NCBI GenBank assembly: GCA_000711775.1
Contig: ARYC01017334.1
Location: 1 to 64,000 of the forward strand
From: Oxytricha trifallax
Taxonomy: Eukaryota; Ciliophora; Spirotrichea; Sporadotrichida; Oxytrichidae
Reading direction: 5' to 3'
DNA length: 64,000 nt
Below the pieces are notes generated by a model. The model ran no database searches. It saw only the letters and a list, made by a program, of their open reading frames with translations, and was not told where the DNA came from. Below are positions 10,950 through 21,016 of this stretch, piece after piece; positions within the stretch are counted from its first letter, which is position 1, and the number at the start of each line of letters is the position of its first letter. A program made the position numbers and the translations under genes.

Positions 10950-13445
10950 TCAACTATTCACGGACTCTATACTGATATTTTTAAACTGAATTTTATCATA
11001 AATTTTACTTTCTTCTTTTCTTTGTACCCCACTCTATCTTGACTAAGATCTCACTGCTGAATCTTTGTTACCTTTAGCACTAAGTTAACTCAAAATAGCT
11101 TGGTTTCAAACTCCACCAGCTGTTCCTCCTTAAACTACAATATTACCACTTGGTATAATTTCGTTGATATTTCCAGATCCCAAAGAGATAGACTGCTTCT
11201 GCAATTCTTTCAAAGACTATCTTTGTTTTTATAATCTGCTTGTTTAATCACCAATTGACAATTGACAGATGAGTCGGTATCGGATAAATTACCTAACTAT
11301 TAATTGGCAGCTTCAGCTATGTTTTCCTTAGGTTTCTTGGTTGATAATTGTTAGTTTACCTCCTAGTAAAGTCACTTATTTTTATTAACAATAAGAGATG
11401 AAAACATATATTTGTAAATCCCTAATTTGAAAAATAAATAATACTCTCAATCTCAAATTTATAGACACTAACTTAAGATTGATAGTTTTTATATTCAGCT
11501 ACCATATCCTTCTATTATTTGGATTTCTTCTTCAAGTTTTTTAATAGATTTGAAGTTTTTTAGCAACTTCTGGTCCTGAATGTTTAGCCAAGATGTACTT
11601 GAGTAAAATATAGGGTTTTTCATTTTATTGAATAAGCACGTCTTTTTCTAGCACTTCTTCTCCCTTGGCAATTTAATGCTTCTACAGATTTTAATCTTTT
11701 GGATCATCTCATATGTCTCTGGGTCTGTGCATTCAAGTAAAAATAAATTAATGATTCTAATAATCATTTATTCATGGTTTATAGTTGACATTATTGAAAA
11801 AGATTAATGTGAATTCAAGTTTTATCCATCCGTGAATAATATGTAGTTTCTTTGATTTATTTGCAAGAATTTTCATTTTTGGTGTTGTTCACGCAATTCT
11901 TTTTGCAGTAAATATATTTCTTTTCACAAATTTAAAATACAAGTTTTCTCATTTTGTGACGCAATCAATTCCCAGTTTGATTCAGCAATTTACTTTTAAA
12001 TTTATAATATAAATTCTCTTACCCATTATGAAAAAATACTTTATTTATACTTCTTGATGTTAAGAATATCTTCAAATCACTCTTGAAAAGTAAATATTCT
12101 CTTTTTAAGGGAAGGATAACTCTTCGTTTCTTTTAATCAATTAAGTTAACATATATCTGATTAAAGACTATTTCAAGTCTTTTCTTTGTTTTACTTTTCA
12201 ACCTCAGGCACTGATATAATTTATAAAAATCTCGCGATTTAGTATTCCAGGCTTTTAATCGTATCCTCACTGGATTCAATGTGTTTGGTGACACTCTCGA
12301 AAAAATACCTCAAATTATATGTAGATTAACTTACACTTATAAATAGAAATAACAATATATCTGACTCTAACTTGGTGTTTTCACCAGCATATCTCTGTTT
12401 ATTGAGTGTTTTAGAGTGGATGCTAAGATCATTTGAGTTTATTTTTTCATTAACTGTGAAAACTATTAAGTTATACTTCTGAATTTCATTTTTAACTGCT
12501 ATTTCTTGTTGTGCTCCAGCAAGTTCTTAGATAATAATTTATTATGAACATAATTATTATAAATAATTATGCTAAAGAGGTTTCTATTAGATCTAACTGC
12601 TTCAAATAAATTCTGTTGTTGCTTAAAATTATTAGAGAATTAAGAAAATTTTAAATAAAAATTGATAGATTATAAGTTTACACTCTTTTTCACCTTTTTC
12701 TGTATCTTGGTGACTTGTTGTTTTTTAGCTTGACTTGATCCAATTTTTTTATTATATTTTAGAGAGTCTATATGTTTGAAGCCTTATCTTTTTCTTTCTC
12801 AACTGCCAACACGACGCACACAAGCTGCCTAATCTGTTTGAGTTCTCAGTTTTTAAGTCTAATTGTCTAGCTGTTTCTTCTGTCTTTTGTTCCTCCTTAT
12901 CATTCATTTCCTTAGACTCTTTGATCATTTTATCTTCTTGCAAATGCTTCAACGAACTTAACTATGCCTATCTCAAAAGTACATTCTAAGCTCTTTCTTG
13001 CGTTATCTAACCTACCTCATCTTCTCTCTTAGTCTTCTCTTGACTTTGCCAGTTCTTCGTAAACTTTTCTAAAACCGTCTTAACTAGGTTTCTTCTTCGA
13101 AGTGAGCCCCTTATTGTGAGGTACGATGTAGATTAGCGATTTCAATTTTAAGAGTGGGTATTTTTTAACGCTTTTTTTGCCTTATTTTTCTTTTTATTCT
13201 CCACTTCTTCGTAAGCTTCGTTCACTTTAAATTTTAGGGCATTTACTAATATATTTCAATAAATATTTTGAGAAATAAATAAAAAATTTTATGATTGATC
13301 TTTTTAACAATGTAAGATGACATTATAGCAGCACTGACATTTAAAGGCTTTTCAATGGATTTAATTATTGTTCTTTGCATTTCTTGATAACTTTTCTCAC
13401 CTTCAAATATGTGAAGTCCATGACGATTGTAAAATTTTTTATAAT
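10950..13445 (-). CDS. Long coiled-coil protein, several frame interruptions
   Basis: Minus-strand frames give a highly charged, Glu/Lys/Gln-rich protein. The N-terminal block at about 13445-13290 (HGLHIFEGEKSYQEMQRT) is followed by AYEEVENKKKNKAKKAL (~13210-13150). A long block at ~13120-12610 has RQLDLKTENSNRL, a block at ~12530-12190 has ENTKLESD and SLEYQIARFLQ, and pieces at 11900-11510 include KKLEEEIQIIEGYG. The C-terminal region has LQKQRQSLKELQKQ and ends at a TGA (10950-10952). Coiled coil predominates throughout. Frame changes are consistent with introns plus short IESs, though an in-frame TGA near 11095 suggests some decay. A cytoskeletal or axonemal role would fit the composition but is not shown. 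Confidence 0.55.
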
Positions 13446-13542
13446 CTATAATTAATGCTTATATTAGTTTAAAATGTAGTCTTATAGTATTTCTTCCCTT
13501 ATTTCTAATGTTCATAATCCTAATTTAATTTTAATATTTTCT

Positions 13543-13578
13543 CAACCGTCGGCAGTTTTATAAAAGTGCCGACGGTTG
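13543..13578. repeat. Hairpin CAACCGTCGGCA...TGCCGACGGTTG
   Basis: Two perfect 12-bp arms around a TTTTATAAAA-type centre. This is one of four copies of this hairpin in the window (also 13952, 18625 and 18772). Confidence 0.8.
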
Positions 13579-13951
13579 CTGCGAATTTAGAATCTAATGT
13601 ATTTTATAATGTTTTAACTTGTTATTAATAGGGATATTTTGATAATAATACTTTGAATTCAGGATTCAAAAATCCTGATAGAAACTAGAACTCCTTTTAG
13701 ATTTATTTTAATCCATAAGCAATAGTTAAAAATTTATAAACTCATTATATAATAATATTTTTACGGAAGATTAAACCTAAATTACTACTTTTATGTCAGA
13801 AATTTAGTTCTTTATAGACTATTACAAATCAATAAGAATTTGTAAAATTTAATAAGATTTTTGAATTCTGAATCTATACAATAAAAGTCAAAAAACAGTA
13901 TAAACTTATTAATATATAATTTTTAAAATTAATTAAATTATAAATTGCCCC

Positions 13952-13988
13952 CAACCGTCGACAGTTTTATAAAAGTGCCGAAGGTTTG
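13952..13988. repeat. Second CCGTCGGCA-type hairpin, diverged
   Basis: The same structure as 13543-13578 with two or three arm mismatches. It lies 374 bp downstream of the end of the first copy. Confidence 0.75.
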
Positions 13989-14179
13989 AAAAATCAAATA
14001 TATTTACTTTAACTTATAATATTTATCATAAAAACTAATAGAATTTTATATTAAATATACTATATATGCACACAATACAATTATAATAATAAACATTTGG
14101 CAATCGTCTTTGCTTTAATAGAATGGTATCTTAAGAGTTTTATGAAGATATTTGAATACTAATCAATATATTTAATTTT

Positions 14180-14669
14180 TCAGTTTTAATGAATCTTTAA
14201 GAACTGAGGTGATTTTTCAACTTTTTTAATTTTAATTGCTTATTATTTCTTCCAGTTACTGTTTAAATTTCTCTTTATTTATTAAAAGTGCTCTGGATCA
14301 AATCCGAGTGCTAGATTTCTTTGTTTATAACTCAGTTGTCTTGAAGAGCTTCAAAATACATTTGGGATTTCATCAATGGCTCCTGGGTTTTCGTTTTAAT
14401 CGAGGGTTGTGTCTCCCATTGTATTAAATGTTTTCAATATAGATAAGAGAAGTCCACATATATTGCTTGTTTGTTTTTATATATTATTGAGTCTCAATAA
14501 TAAACTTTTAATTAATAATAAGGTGGCTTATAAATTCTACACAATAACCTTCTAGTTATTAGACCATTCCTTTTGATTTTAAGAATTTAATTGCACTTGC
14601 TATTTAAGAAGTTTCTCTGATTTCTGAGTTCTTTGATGCCAGTTTCCAGTAAAGTATAATTTAATGCAT
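14180..14669 (-). CDS. Small protein with winged-helix-like N-terminus
   Basis: Minus-strand frame from an ATG at 14667-14669: LYWKLASKNSEIRETSQIA, then AIKFLKSKGMVQQLEG and YCVEFI. This has the length and pattern of a helix-turn-helix plus wing. After a likely intron (about 14520-14430) the frame continues with MGDTTLDQNENPGAID and LALGFDPEHFQQIKR, ending at a TGA (14180-14182). One in-frame TGA lies in the second block, and a competing frame is open there too. The winged-helix call is from pattern only and no specific family can be assigned. Confidence 0.4.
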
Positions 14670-14914
14670 ATAATTATTAGGTAATAAAATATAATAAATT
14701 TTGCCGAATCATTATCGTAAAATTTCAACAAGAGAGAAACTCAATCGATTTTTAATCATTAATTGGCTTAATATTATATTTTCTATTATTCTTCACAATT
14801 CTTTTGAATGCCATTACATATATTGCAAATATTCTATAACCCTATTTAAATAATCTGATTTATTTTGATTTATGAATATTCTCGATATATTTTTGTTTCG
14901 ATAATTTAAATTAA

Positions 14915-16253
14915 ATGTCTAACCAAGGACAAAAAACGATGGAAGAATGTTACGATGCCACTTGCACTTACAAATACTACATGCCTCCCTAGCAGTAGCA
15001 AAAAACTATGATCTTTCAAAATCTTCAAAATAACCTTGCTAACATGGGAAATGAATAGTTAATAACAATTTTTTTAAAATATTTTATAGATACTCAAAGT
15101 TATTAAAATACGATCCCGGGCAGATTCAACTACGCCACAGTTCAGCTGCAATAAGACTTTCATAAACTATACTGCGAGTTATAGAAGCATGCCAGGTTTT
15201 AATATGAAATAGTTAATGATTGGAGGGTATAACTAGTATGGACTAAACCAATTCTCAGGCTGCAGGACAATCTAAAACTATAGACGCTAACTTAATGGGA
15301 AGGATGCAATAATAGTATTAAAATTTCAAATGGGTGTTTGAATATACTTTATTTATATTAATTGAAATAACTTAAATATGTAAAATGGATTAAACATTGA
15401 CCCAACTGCGAACTAGTTTGGAAACAACTTAAATTAGTTTGAAGCCTTTAGTATGAACAACTCCTTGCTATAAAAGCATTAACCTATCATAATTAAAGTA
15501 ACTTTAATTTGAGCTATTAAGGATGAAGCAAACTCAATCAAATTAGAATTTATTAAATTAAATCAATTTTATTATGTCACGAAACCCTCTTTGTTTGTTG
15601 CTGGATTCTTAAACGCAGCTTAGCTTCTTGCAAATACTTTATTAACGCAACAATAAACAGCTCCCACCTTAATAGAAGTAATATTAACTAACTCCTTAAA
15701 CTTATTCTATGCAAGATAAATCTCCTAATTAACCAATTAGACAAATGCTTTCAATAAAATCTAAACATAAATATGAACAACATCTATTCTAATTTAAATT
15801 TTTTCAAAAAAATTGATTTGCTTCATCAAAAGTAAGGAGCCCTAGGAAACTCTCGGTATTATCTTTTAATATAGTAATAGTAGTATTTCAATGGAATTGT
15901 ATAGAATGAATAAGATCCCGCTTGCGAAGCAAACTTAGAGTTACTTAAATGCTATTTTAATATCAAACATAAACTTTGAATAATTGTGGGTAACAAAAAC
16001 AGCCTTAGGCACACTCCCCTATAGGATTTACACCAAATCGGCAAAACCTACGAAAGCGAAATAATTACATGGTTAATAATTTGCCAGACTTAAATGGGTA
16101 AAGCATTTATTTGATACATGAACTAAGCAAACTTAGGAAACGAGAATAACGAATCAATATCAGGTAATAATTTACTTAACCGTTAAAATTATAAAATGAA
16201 GTCAATCTCTAGAGAATGACAAGCAGGCTACAACGTGCACTTAATATGATAAT
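14915..16253 (+). CDS. Asn/Gln-rich host protein with a 31-bp IES, cut by a nested transposon
   Basis: ATG at 14915 starts MSNQGQKTMEECYDATC, followed by Gln repeats. At 15055 a 31-bp AT-only insert lies between two ATAG copies. Skipping it with one ATAG kept joins the frame to GFNMKQLMIGGYNQYG. A possible second IES or intron lies near 15300-15400. Downstream blocks include PSLFVAGFLNAAQLLANTLL (~15585-15640), YYLLIQQQQYFNGIV (~15860) and TYESEIITWLI (~16045). In-frame TGA codons sit near 15512, 15976 and 16109. The coding sequence reaches the AAT at 16251-16253, where a transposon block is inserted. It appears to resume at 21020. The domain family is not recognised. Confidence 0.5.
15055..15085. 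other. Candidate IES with ATAG pointer
   Basis: An ATAG at 15055-15058 is repeated at 15086-15089. The 27 bases between are only A/T apart from one C. Removing one repeat unit keeps the downstream coding frame open into a strongly protein-like region. A GT...AG intron reading is also possible but puts the sequence in a less protein-like frame. Confidence 0.65.
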
Positions 16254-16384
16254 CATAATTTTTTTTGGAATAAGCTGAAATTTAAATTAAAATGAATTAG
16301 TGCTAAAAGTAATAGTAATCACGATATTTTTTGAATAAAGTGAATTGTTTTAAATAATTAAATAAAGAGATTAATAATTGAAAA

Positions 16385-17536
16385 ATGTCTGATCAGAGTG
16401 CTCTGTGTCATTCAACATTATGTAGAATCCAAGTCGGCTGTAAAAATTATAATAGAAATTTCTTAAAATAATAACTATAATAATAAATGAAAACACTACA
16501 GCAACTTAGTCTTGAACAAATAAATAAAATACTTAGACTCAGGTTTAATTCATAATCTCCTACCTGAGACAGTCTTGTTTACTTATCTTACAAATTTATA
16601 TCATAACTATTAGGAGTAAAAATGCACGTTGTGAGATAGATCTGCTAGAAGAAAATTAACAACAAATAAATTTAACCAAAGTAGAGATAAAATATAATAT
16701 AGAAGTTAACTCGAGAACAAGTGCACTTCATAAAATCTTAAGCATAATTATAAAAAATGTAGTATTTAACAATTGATTAAAGATTAATCAAAATATAATA
16801 AAAATATCCTGGAATCGTGAAGAGTGCCACATCCTTGAAGAGAATTTATAAATAATTTGGAATTAAATATAGATAAATTAAAAAATGCTATCACATCACA
16901 CAATAAAAATAAATATAAATAAACCATGAGAGAATGCTTTAGCTTTCTTAGTTAGTGAGAATTAGCAATTAAAATACAAAGATAATATATATAGATGAGA
17001 GTACATTCCAACCATTCTCTCTCAAGAATAGGGCCTGGACTAACAAATATAATAATATAGAATTATAATAATAAGGAGTAAGATTTAAAACTTTAGCTTT
17101 GATACTTTGTATCTCATACCAACGAGGAATCGAGGAGTACTATATTTCAGAATATTCAATTAATACACTAAAATTTATATAGTGCCTGGAATAACTCTAC
17201 AATTATAACAAACTGCAAAATATTACAATTTTTATGGACAATCTACGCGTTCATAGGTCTAGACAAGTCTAACAGTTTGCCAAATAGAAGGGCTGGAATA
17301 TTATTTACAATGCACCCTATTCACCTCAGTACCATTGTATTGAAGAAGTGTTCGCCTATATAAAAAGAATATATAATTAATAAATAAGGCAATTAGACTT
17401 TCAGTTAACAAACAAACAAAATTATGAAATAATAATTAATTCAATATATCAAGCTGATAAAAATTTAATTAGGAAAATAATTGATCGACATTATAAGAAG
17501 ATAGAGGATTACTTAGAGAGCAGGAAGCTAATATGA
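16385..17536 (+). CDS. Tc1/IS630-type DDE transposase (TBE 42-kDa type)
   Basis: About 384 codons from MSDQSALCHSTL to a TGA at 17534-17536. The N-terminal ~120 residues are basic with helix-turn-helix character. The catalytic core shows IYIDEST (first Asp, ~16985), FMDNLRVH (second Asp, ~17235) and APYSPQYHCIEEVF followed by AYIKRIY (Glu, ~17340), the DDE layout of Tc1/mariner/IS630 enzymes. One in-frame TGA near 16564 sits in the DNA-binding part, and otherwise the frame is intact. The first 12 codons lie within the element end and are shared with the two small derivatives. The protein would cut and rejoin the element ends, and in Oxytricha TBE transposases are known to take part in germline DNA elimination. 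Confidence 0.85.
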
Positions 17537-17578
17537 AATTCGAGCCATTTATTGTATATTAACTAAATTAAAAATAAT

Positions 17579-18314
17579 TCAAATATTAAACTTAAATTTT
17601 TTCTAATCATTAATTTTGACTTCCTCATTTTCTTAAACGTCTAATTACTCCATTTCAACATTGGCTGGTTTAATAAATTATTATTAAAGCTCATATGACT
17701 TTCTTTTTTTTAATTATTATTCTTAGCCTTAGCTTGCACTTTTAGCATAGCGCTTCCTTTACCTCTTGCCTCTATAATTGAAAATACTATTAAAATTGTT
17801 TAAATTACTTGAGAAAAATGGTTCAGATTAAATTTCTTTAAATATATCATCTCTTATTGCTATGGCTTGTTCCTAAGTGTGGCCAGCATCAATAACATTT
17901 CTTATTCTGTTTTATCCAATCACAAGATTCTCTAAATACTAGGGTGCCAGAGTACCTACAATATTAAAGAAAAATTCTCTTTCTGGAAGTTGTTTCTAAT
18001 CATCATAATAATTCAAGTGAGTCATGAGTTAAGCATCTGACTTGACTTGGTTCAGGATGTTTTCAATTTTTAATTCAGGATAATGTGGAACATTAATTTT
18101 GTTGATATTTTTTTATTTTATCAAAATTTTAGTACCTTGAAGATAATCTTTGATGAATCTCATGGTAGTATTTTTATAACTTGGCATGCAGAAACCTTCT
18201 AATAAATTTAAATAAATAAAATAATTTACTATGGTAATTAAGAAAAGTGTACCAGTCTTGTTTGGAGCTTAATCTTCCTTCTAGCAGTCTTGCGTCAACT
18301 GTTTATATATTCAT
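17579..18314 (-). CDS. TBE 22-kDa-type protein
   Basis: Minus strand, starting MNIQTVDARLLEGRLSSKQDW at 18314. A short intron (about 18244-18214) joins to GFCMPSYKNTTMRFIKDYLQ. The next block contains ILNQVKSDAQLMTHL and FFFNIVGTLAPQYLENLVIG, followed by a second short intron near 17800-17770. The tail is acidic (EMEQLDVQENEEVKI) and ends at a TGA (17579-17581). One frame change sits in an A/T run near 17680. It is similar along its first ~150 residues to the protein at 49513-50348 (SK..LYDFL, LP, IL.GEK), so both belong to one transposon-partner family. The molecular role is unknown. Confidence 0.7.
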
Positions 18315-18624
18315 GTAATAATATTATCCCTGACCTTCAATCAATTTGAAGTAATCCTAAAATTTAAATAGATTATTATAAATCCTTTTGAAATTTATAT
18401 AACTAACAAGCTCATGATTCTAACTGTAATATGCCAGGATTTTATAATTATAAGTTATTAAATAATAATTGATCAGAATTCTTACAGATTATTATTCTTC
18501 TTTTAAGATATAAGTACTAGTGCTTTTAGAAATTACATTATGAATGAAGCTTTTAATGTAGGGCTTTTAATATATTTAAATTTATAAATTAAAACTAAAA
18601 TATAAAAAAATATTAATTTAGCAG

Positions 18625-18659
18625 CAACCGTCGGCACTTTTAAAAAACTGCCGACGGTT
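18625..18659. repeat. CCGTCGGCA-type hairpin between transposon genes
   Basis: Arms AACCGTCGGCA and TGCCGACGGTT around TTTTAAAAAA. It sits in the spacer between the 22-kDa-type gene and the zinc-finger/kinase gene. Confidence 0.8.
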
Positions 18660-18771
18660 AAAAAATTTTATAATTAAAGTAAAATAAGCTTAGATTTATT
18701 TAATTCATAATTTTACAAACTACTTTGAATTTAATTTAATTAATTAATTTTAATTAATATATAATCAGCAG

Positions 18772-18807
18772 CAACCGTCGGCAGTTTTTGAAAAGTGCCG
18801 ACGGTTG
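18772..18807. repeat. Fourth CCGTCGGCA-type hairpin
   Basis: Perfect 12-bp arms. It is preceded by GCAG like the copy at 18625, whereas the 13543 copy has the complementary GCTGC on its other side, so these copies are inverted relative to that one. Confidence 0.8.
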
Positions 18808-18944
18808 AATGTTTATTCAAATAATTTAATAATAATTTAATAGGAAAGTTTATTTTAAGATCTTGACACATATAAAGCTTATTGTATTTTTATAATTAAT
18901 AATTTTTAACTTTACAATTAACTTTATTACTCCAGATATTTAAG

Positions 18945-20415
18945 ATGCCAAAAAAATTATAACAAGAAGCAAGAATTCAGGAACTTAGAGTTAGAAAAAA
19001 CAGATTAGACGATCTTGAAGAGTTTTAGTTTACTGATCAAAAGTTCGAAATGTGGTGTCTACAACATAAAAAAGATAAAAATTCAATTTAAAAAACCAAA
19101 ATATTTAGTCACTTGTTAAGAATGTAACAAAATATACAATGAAGAATAATTCAGGAAGCACAGATATGAGCACAAATAAAAAAAAGGCAAATATATTATT
19201 TTACCAAAATTAGAAGGTTGGTATAAGTGTAATGTGAAAGATTGCTAGTTCTAACCAAACAAAGATTGAGAATAAATAATAAGACACTTCTTAGATCACA
19301 ATGAACAAGAATTACTAACAATAAATATAAAACCTCAAGTAAGTTTAATTTATTATTTATAATTATTCTAGGATGTCTTTAAAGGGAAGTTGCTTGAATA
19401 ATACTAAGGATTATTAATAAATTAGAAAATTAAAAAGACCCTAAATTACTACGAACTTTATGTTGACTAACTAATGATAGAAGAAATTAAATAAAAAGAT
19501 GAAAACTTAGATAATGACAATTTGGAGGAATAAATTAATACTTATTAAAATTGCAATAATCAAATTGAACAAGAAGAATCAGAGTAATCAAATAAAAAAT
19601 AATTTTATCAAACTTTGTTCCCAGAAATACAACTGTTTATGGACGAATTATTTTAGGAAAATTTGGTAATTTAGAGTTTTGGAAAACTTGACCTAAAACT
19701 GTAAGATTAAAAGAAAAAATACTCAAGCTATAAATTTACTGATCTTCTAGATAATAAACATGAATATGATGACTTTTGGGCATAATATAAATTTATGAAA
19801 TTATTCAAGCTAAAGTAACTTAAATATCAAAATCAAATACTGGCAGCAAAACTTGAGAATGAAGAAATTATAACAATAACCTGATCCTTCTAAGTCACAC
19901 TTAAATAAATCTTAAACAAAAGAGTTGATTAGTAATTGTTAAATCTTGGAATGCTTGGAATGCTTTAATCAATTTAAGAATTACATGAAAATGATATTGT
20001 TCACAGAGATATTAAGCCTGATAATTTTTTGATTGACAACGACCCAGAATTTTAAATATTTTTCAGAAATTACAAGTATTGCATCAAGCGTAATGACGTT
20101 TCAAACTCAAGGCCAAGCCCTAATAATAAATACATAAATTCTTCACTCAAGCTCACTAGTGGAGACAAATATTGGGACATTTATTCGCTCTAATAATATT
20201 GGAATATCTTGCAGGCAGAGGAAAATTTAAATTTATTAATGAAAAGAAATAGGAAGCGAAGAAAAGAGTTGAGGCATTCTTAAAGAAATTTGTTCAAAAT
20301 ATAGAAATGAAAAAATTGCTCTACAAAGTATTAGTTAAGCATGACCCGAAGTATAAATATCTGACTTGTTACAATGTTTTTACTCATTAGCTAAGTGAAT
20401 ATATATAATTAATTT
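18945..20415 (+). CDS. Zinc-finger/protein-kinase-like protein (TBE 57-kDa type)
   Basis: The ATG at 18945 opens a basic N-terminus. A C2H2-type finger follows at about 19222-19310 (YKCNVKDCQF, then RHFLDHNEQE). A long Gln/Glu-rich middle part leads to a kinase-like domain at ~19970-20410 with VHRDIKPDNFLID, the HRD catalytic loop. A DIYS/LGHLF stretch matches the D-x-W-S-L-G region, but a normal DFG motif is not evident, so catalytic activity is doubtful. Frame changes occur near 19130 and 20175, and TGA codons near 19270 and 19880, so this copy looks inactive. The zinc-finger plus kinase layout is what I recall for the large TBE gene. Confidence 0.7.
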
Positions 20416-20496
20416 AATTAAAAATTAAAACGTAATGGTCTTTACATATTAATGTAAGTTACAAAAAACATATCTAACATTTTATTTTTACAGGGG

Positions 20497-20660
20497 TTGC
20501 ACCTGGCCAAACTGAGGACGTCAACGAAGAGGGTGTTCAAGAAGTCACAGTGAGAAGGGCAGACAATTTAAGAGTTTCGATAATGACGATGAAGATGAGG
20601 AGGAAGAGGAAGATGAAACGTTTTTTTGTTAGATTTACTATTGCTATTACTACTATTAGT
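20497..20660 (+). CDS. Acidic tail exon at the transposon right end
   Basis: After a 40-nt intron-like segment (GTAAGTTAC...TTTTTACAG, 20454-20496) a short exon encodes GCTW, then RQRRG, then a long acidic run EDEEEEEDE. The same exon occurs in the two small derivatives (57048-57417 and 20720-21016), so it belongs to the element end. One TGA is present here. Whether it is the last exon of the kinase gene or a separate tiny gene is not clear. Confidence 0.5.
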
Positions 20661-20719
20661 ATTGTTATTATTCTAAATTCATTTTCTAATTCACTTTATT
20701 TTATTTAAAAAGCATCATG

Positions 20720-21016
20720 AATAGTAGTAATAGAATTATTAAATCTAAAAAAAACGTTTCATCTTCCTGTTCATCCTCATCTTCATCACTTGGATTCATA
20801 TACTATTGCCCTTCTCTGTGTGACTTTGAAGTTCCTCTTCGTTGGCGCCCTCAGTCTTACCAGGTGCAACCCCTGTAAAAATAAAAAGTTAAATATGTTT
20901 TTTGTAACTTACATTAATGTTGAATGACACAGATGTTTCTGATCAGTCATTTTTTCATTTTTTAATAAATTTGATTAATTTATAATTTCAATTCACTTTA
21001 TTTCAAAAATATGATG
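20720..21016 (-). mobile_element. Main part of the small TBE derivative
   Basis: Read on the minus strand it holds an end repeat, an ATG exon (start MTDQKHLCHSTL), a GTAAG...ACAG intron, the RQRRG exon and an acidic run. It is 80-90% like 57048-57417 by eye. The rest of this copy is at 16254-16319, separated by the inserted 4.4 kb element. Confidence 0.75.

Larger units (their letters stand above)
16320..20719 (+). mobile_element. 4.4 kb TBE-like transposon, three genes
   Basis: Ends are imperfect inverted repeats, CACGATATTTTTTG at left and the complement of CATGATGCTTTTT at right, continuing to a shared AAAGTGAATT. AAT flanks both sides (16317-16319, 20720-20722), the ANT duplication known for TBEs. 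It carries a DDE transposase (+), a 22-kDa-type protein (-) and a zinc-finger/kinase protein (+). That matches the gene set I recall for Oxytricha TBE elements (42, 22 and 57 kDa), at about the usual 4.1 kb length. It lacks C4A4 telomere ends, so it is a TBE relative rather than TBE1 itself. Confidence 0.8.
16254..21016. mobile_element. Nested block: small TBE derivative carrying a full TBE-like transposon
   Basis: The outer element is a ~363-bp derivative read on the minus strand, related to the copy at 57048-57417. It is flanked by AAT (16251-16253 and 21017-21019). Its 66-bp left part is at 16254-16319 and its remainder at 20720-21016. The inner 4.4 kb transposon (16320-20719) was inserted into it with its own AAT duplication, in a tract like AATAGTAATAGTAGTAATAG. 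After removal of the whole block with one AAT kept, host codons read straight across (GAT AAT TAT AGC). Confidence 0.75.

Noticed and set aside
13543-13578. Hairpins as bacterial-type terminators
   Set aside because: No T-tract rule, copies lie in spacers regardless of gene direction, and the DNA is eukaryotic with introns and a ciliate code.
18625-18807. Repeated hairpins as a CRISPR array
   Set aside because: Units are palindromes at irregular distances with no constant spacer, in a eukaryotic germline context, and no cas genes are present.
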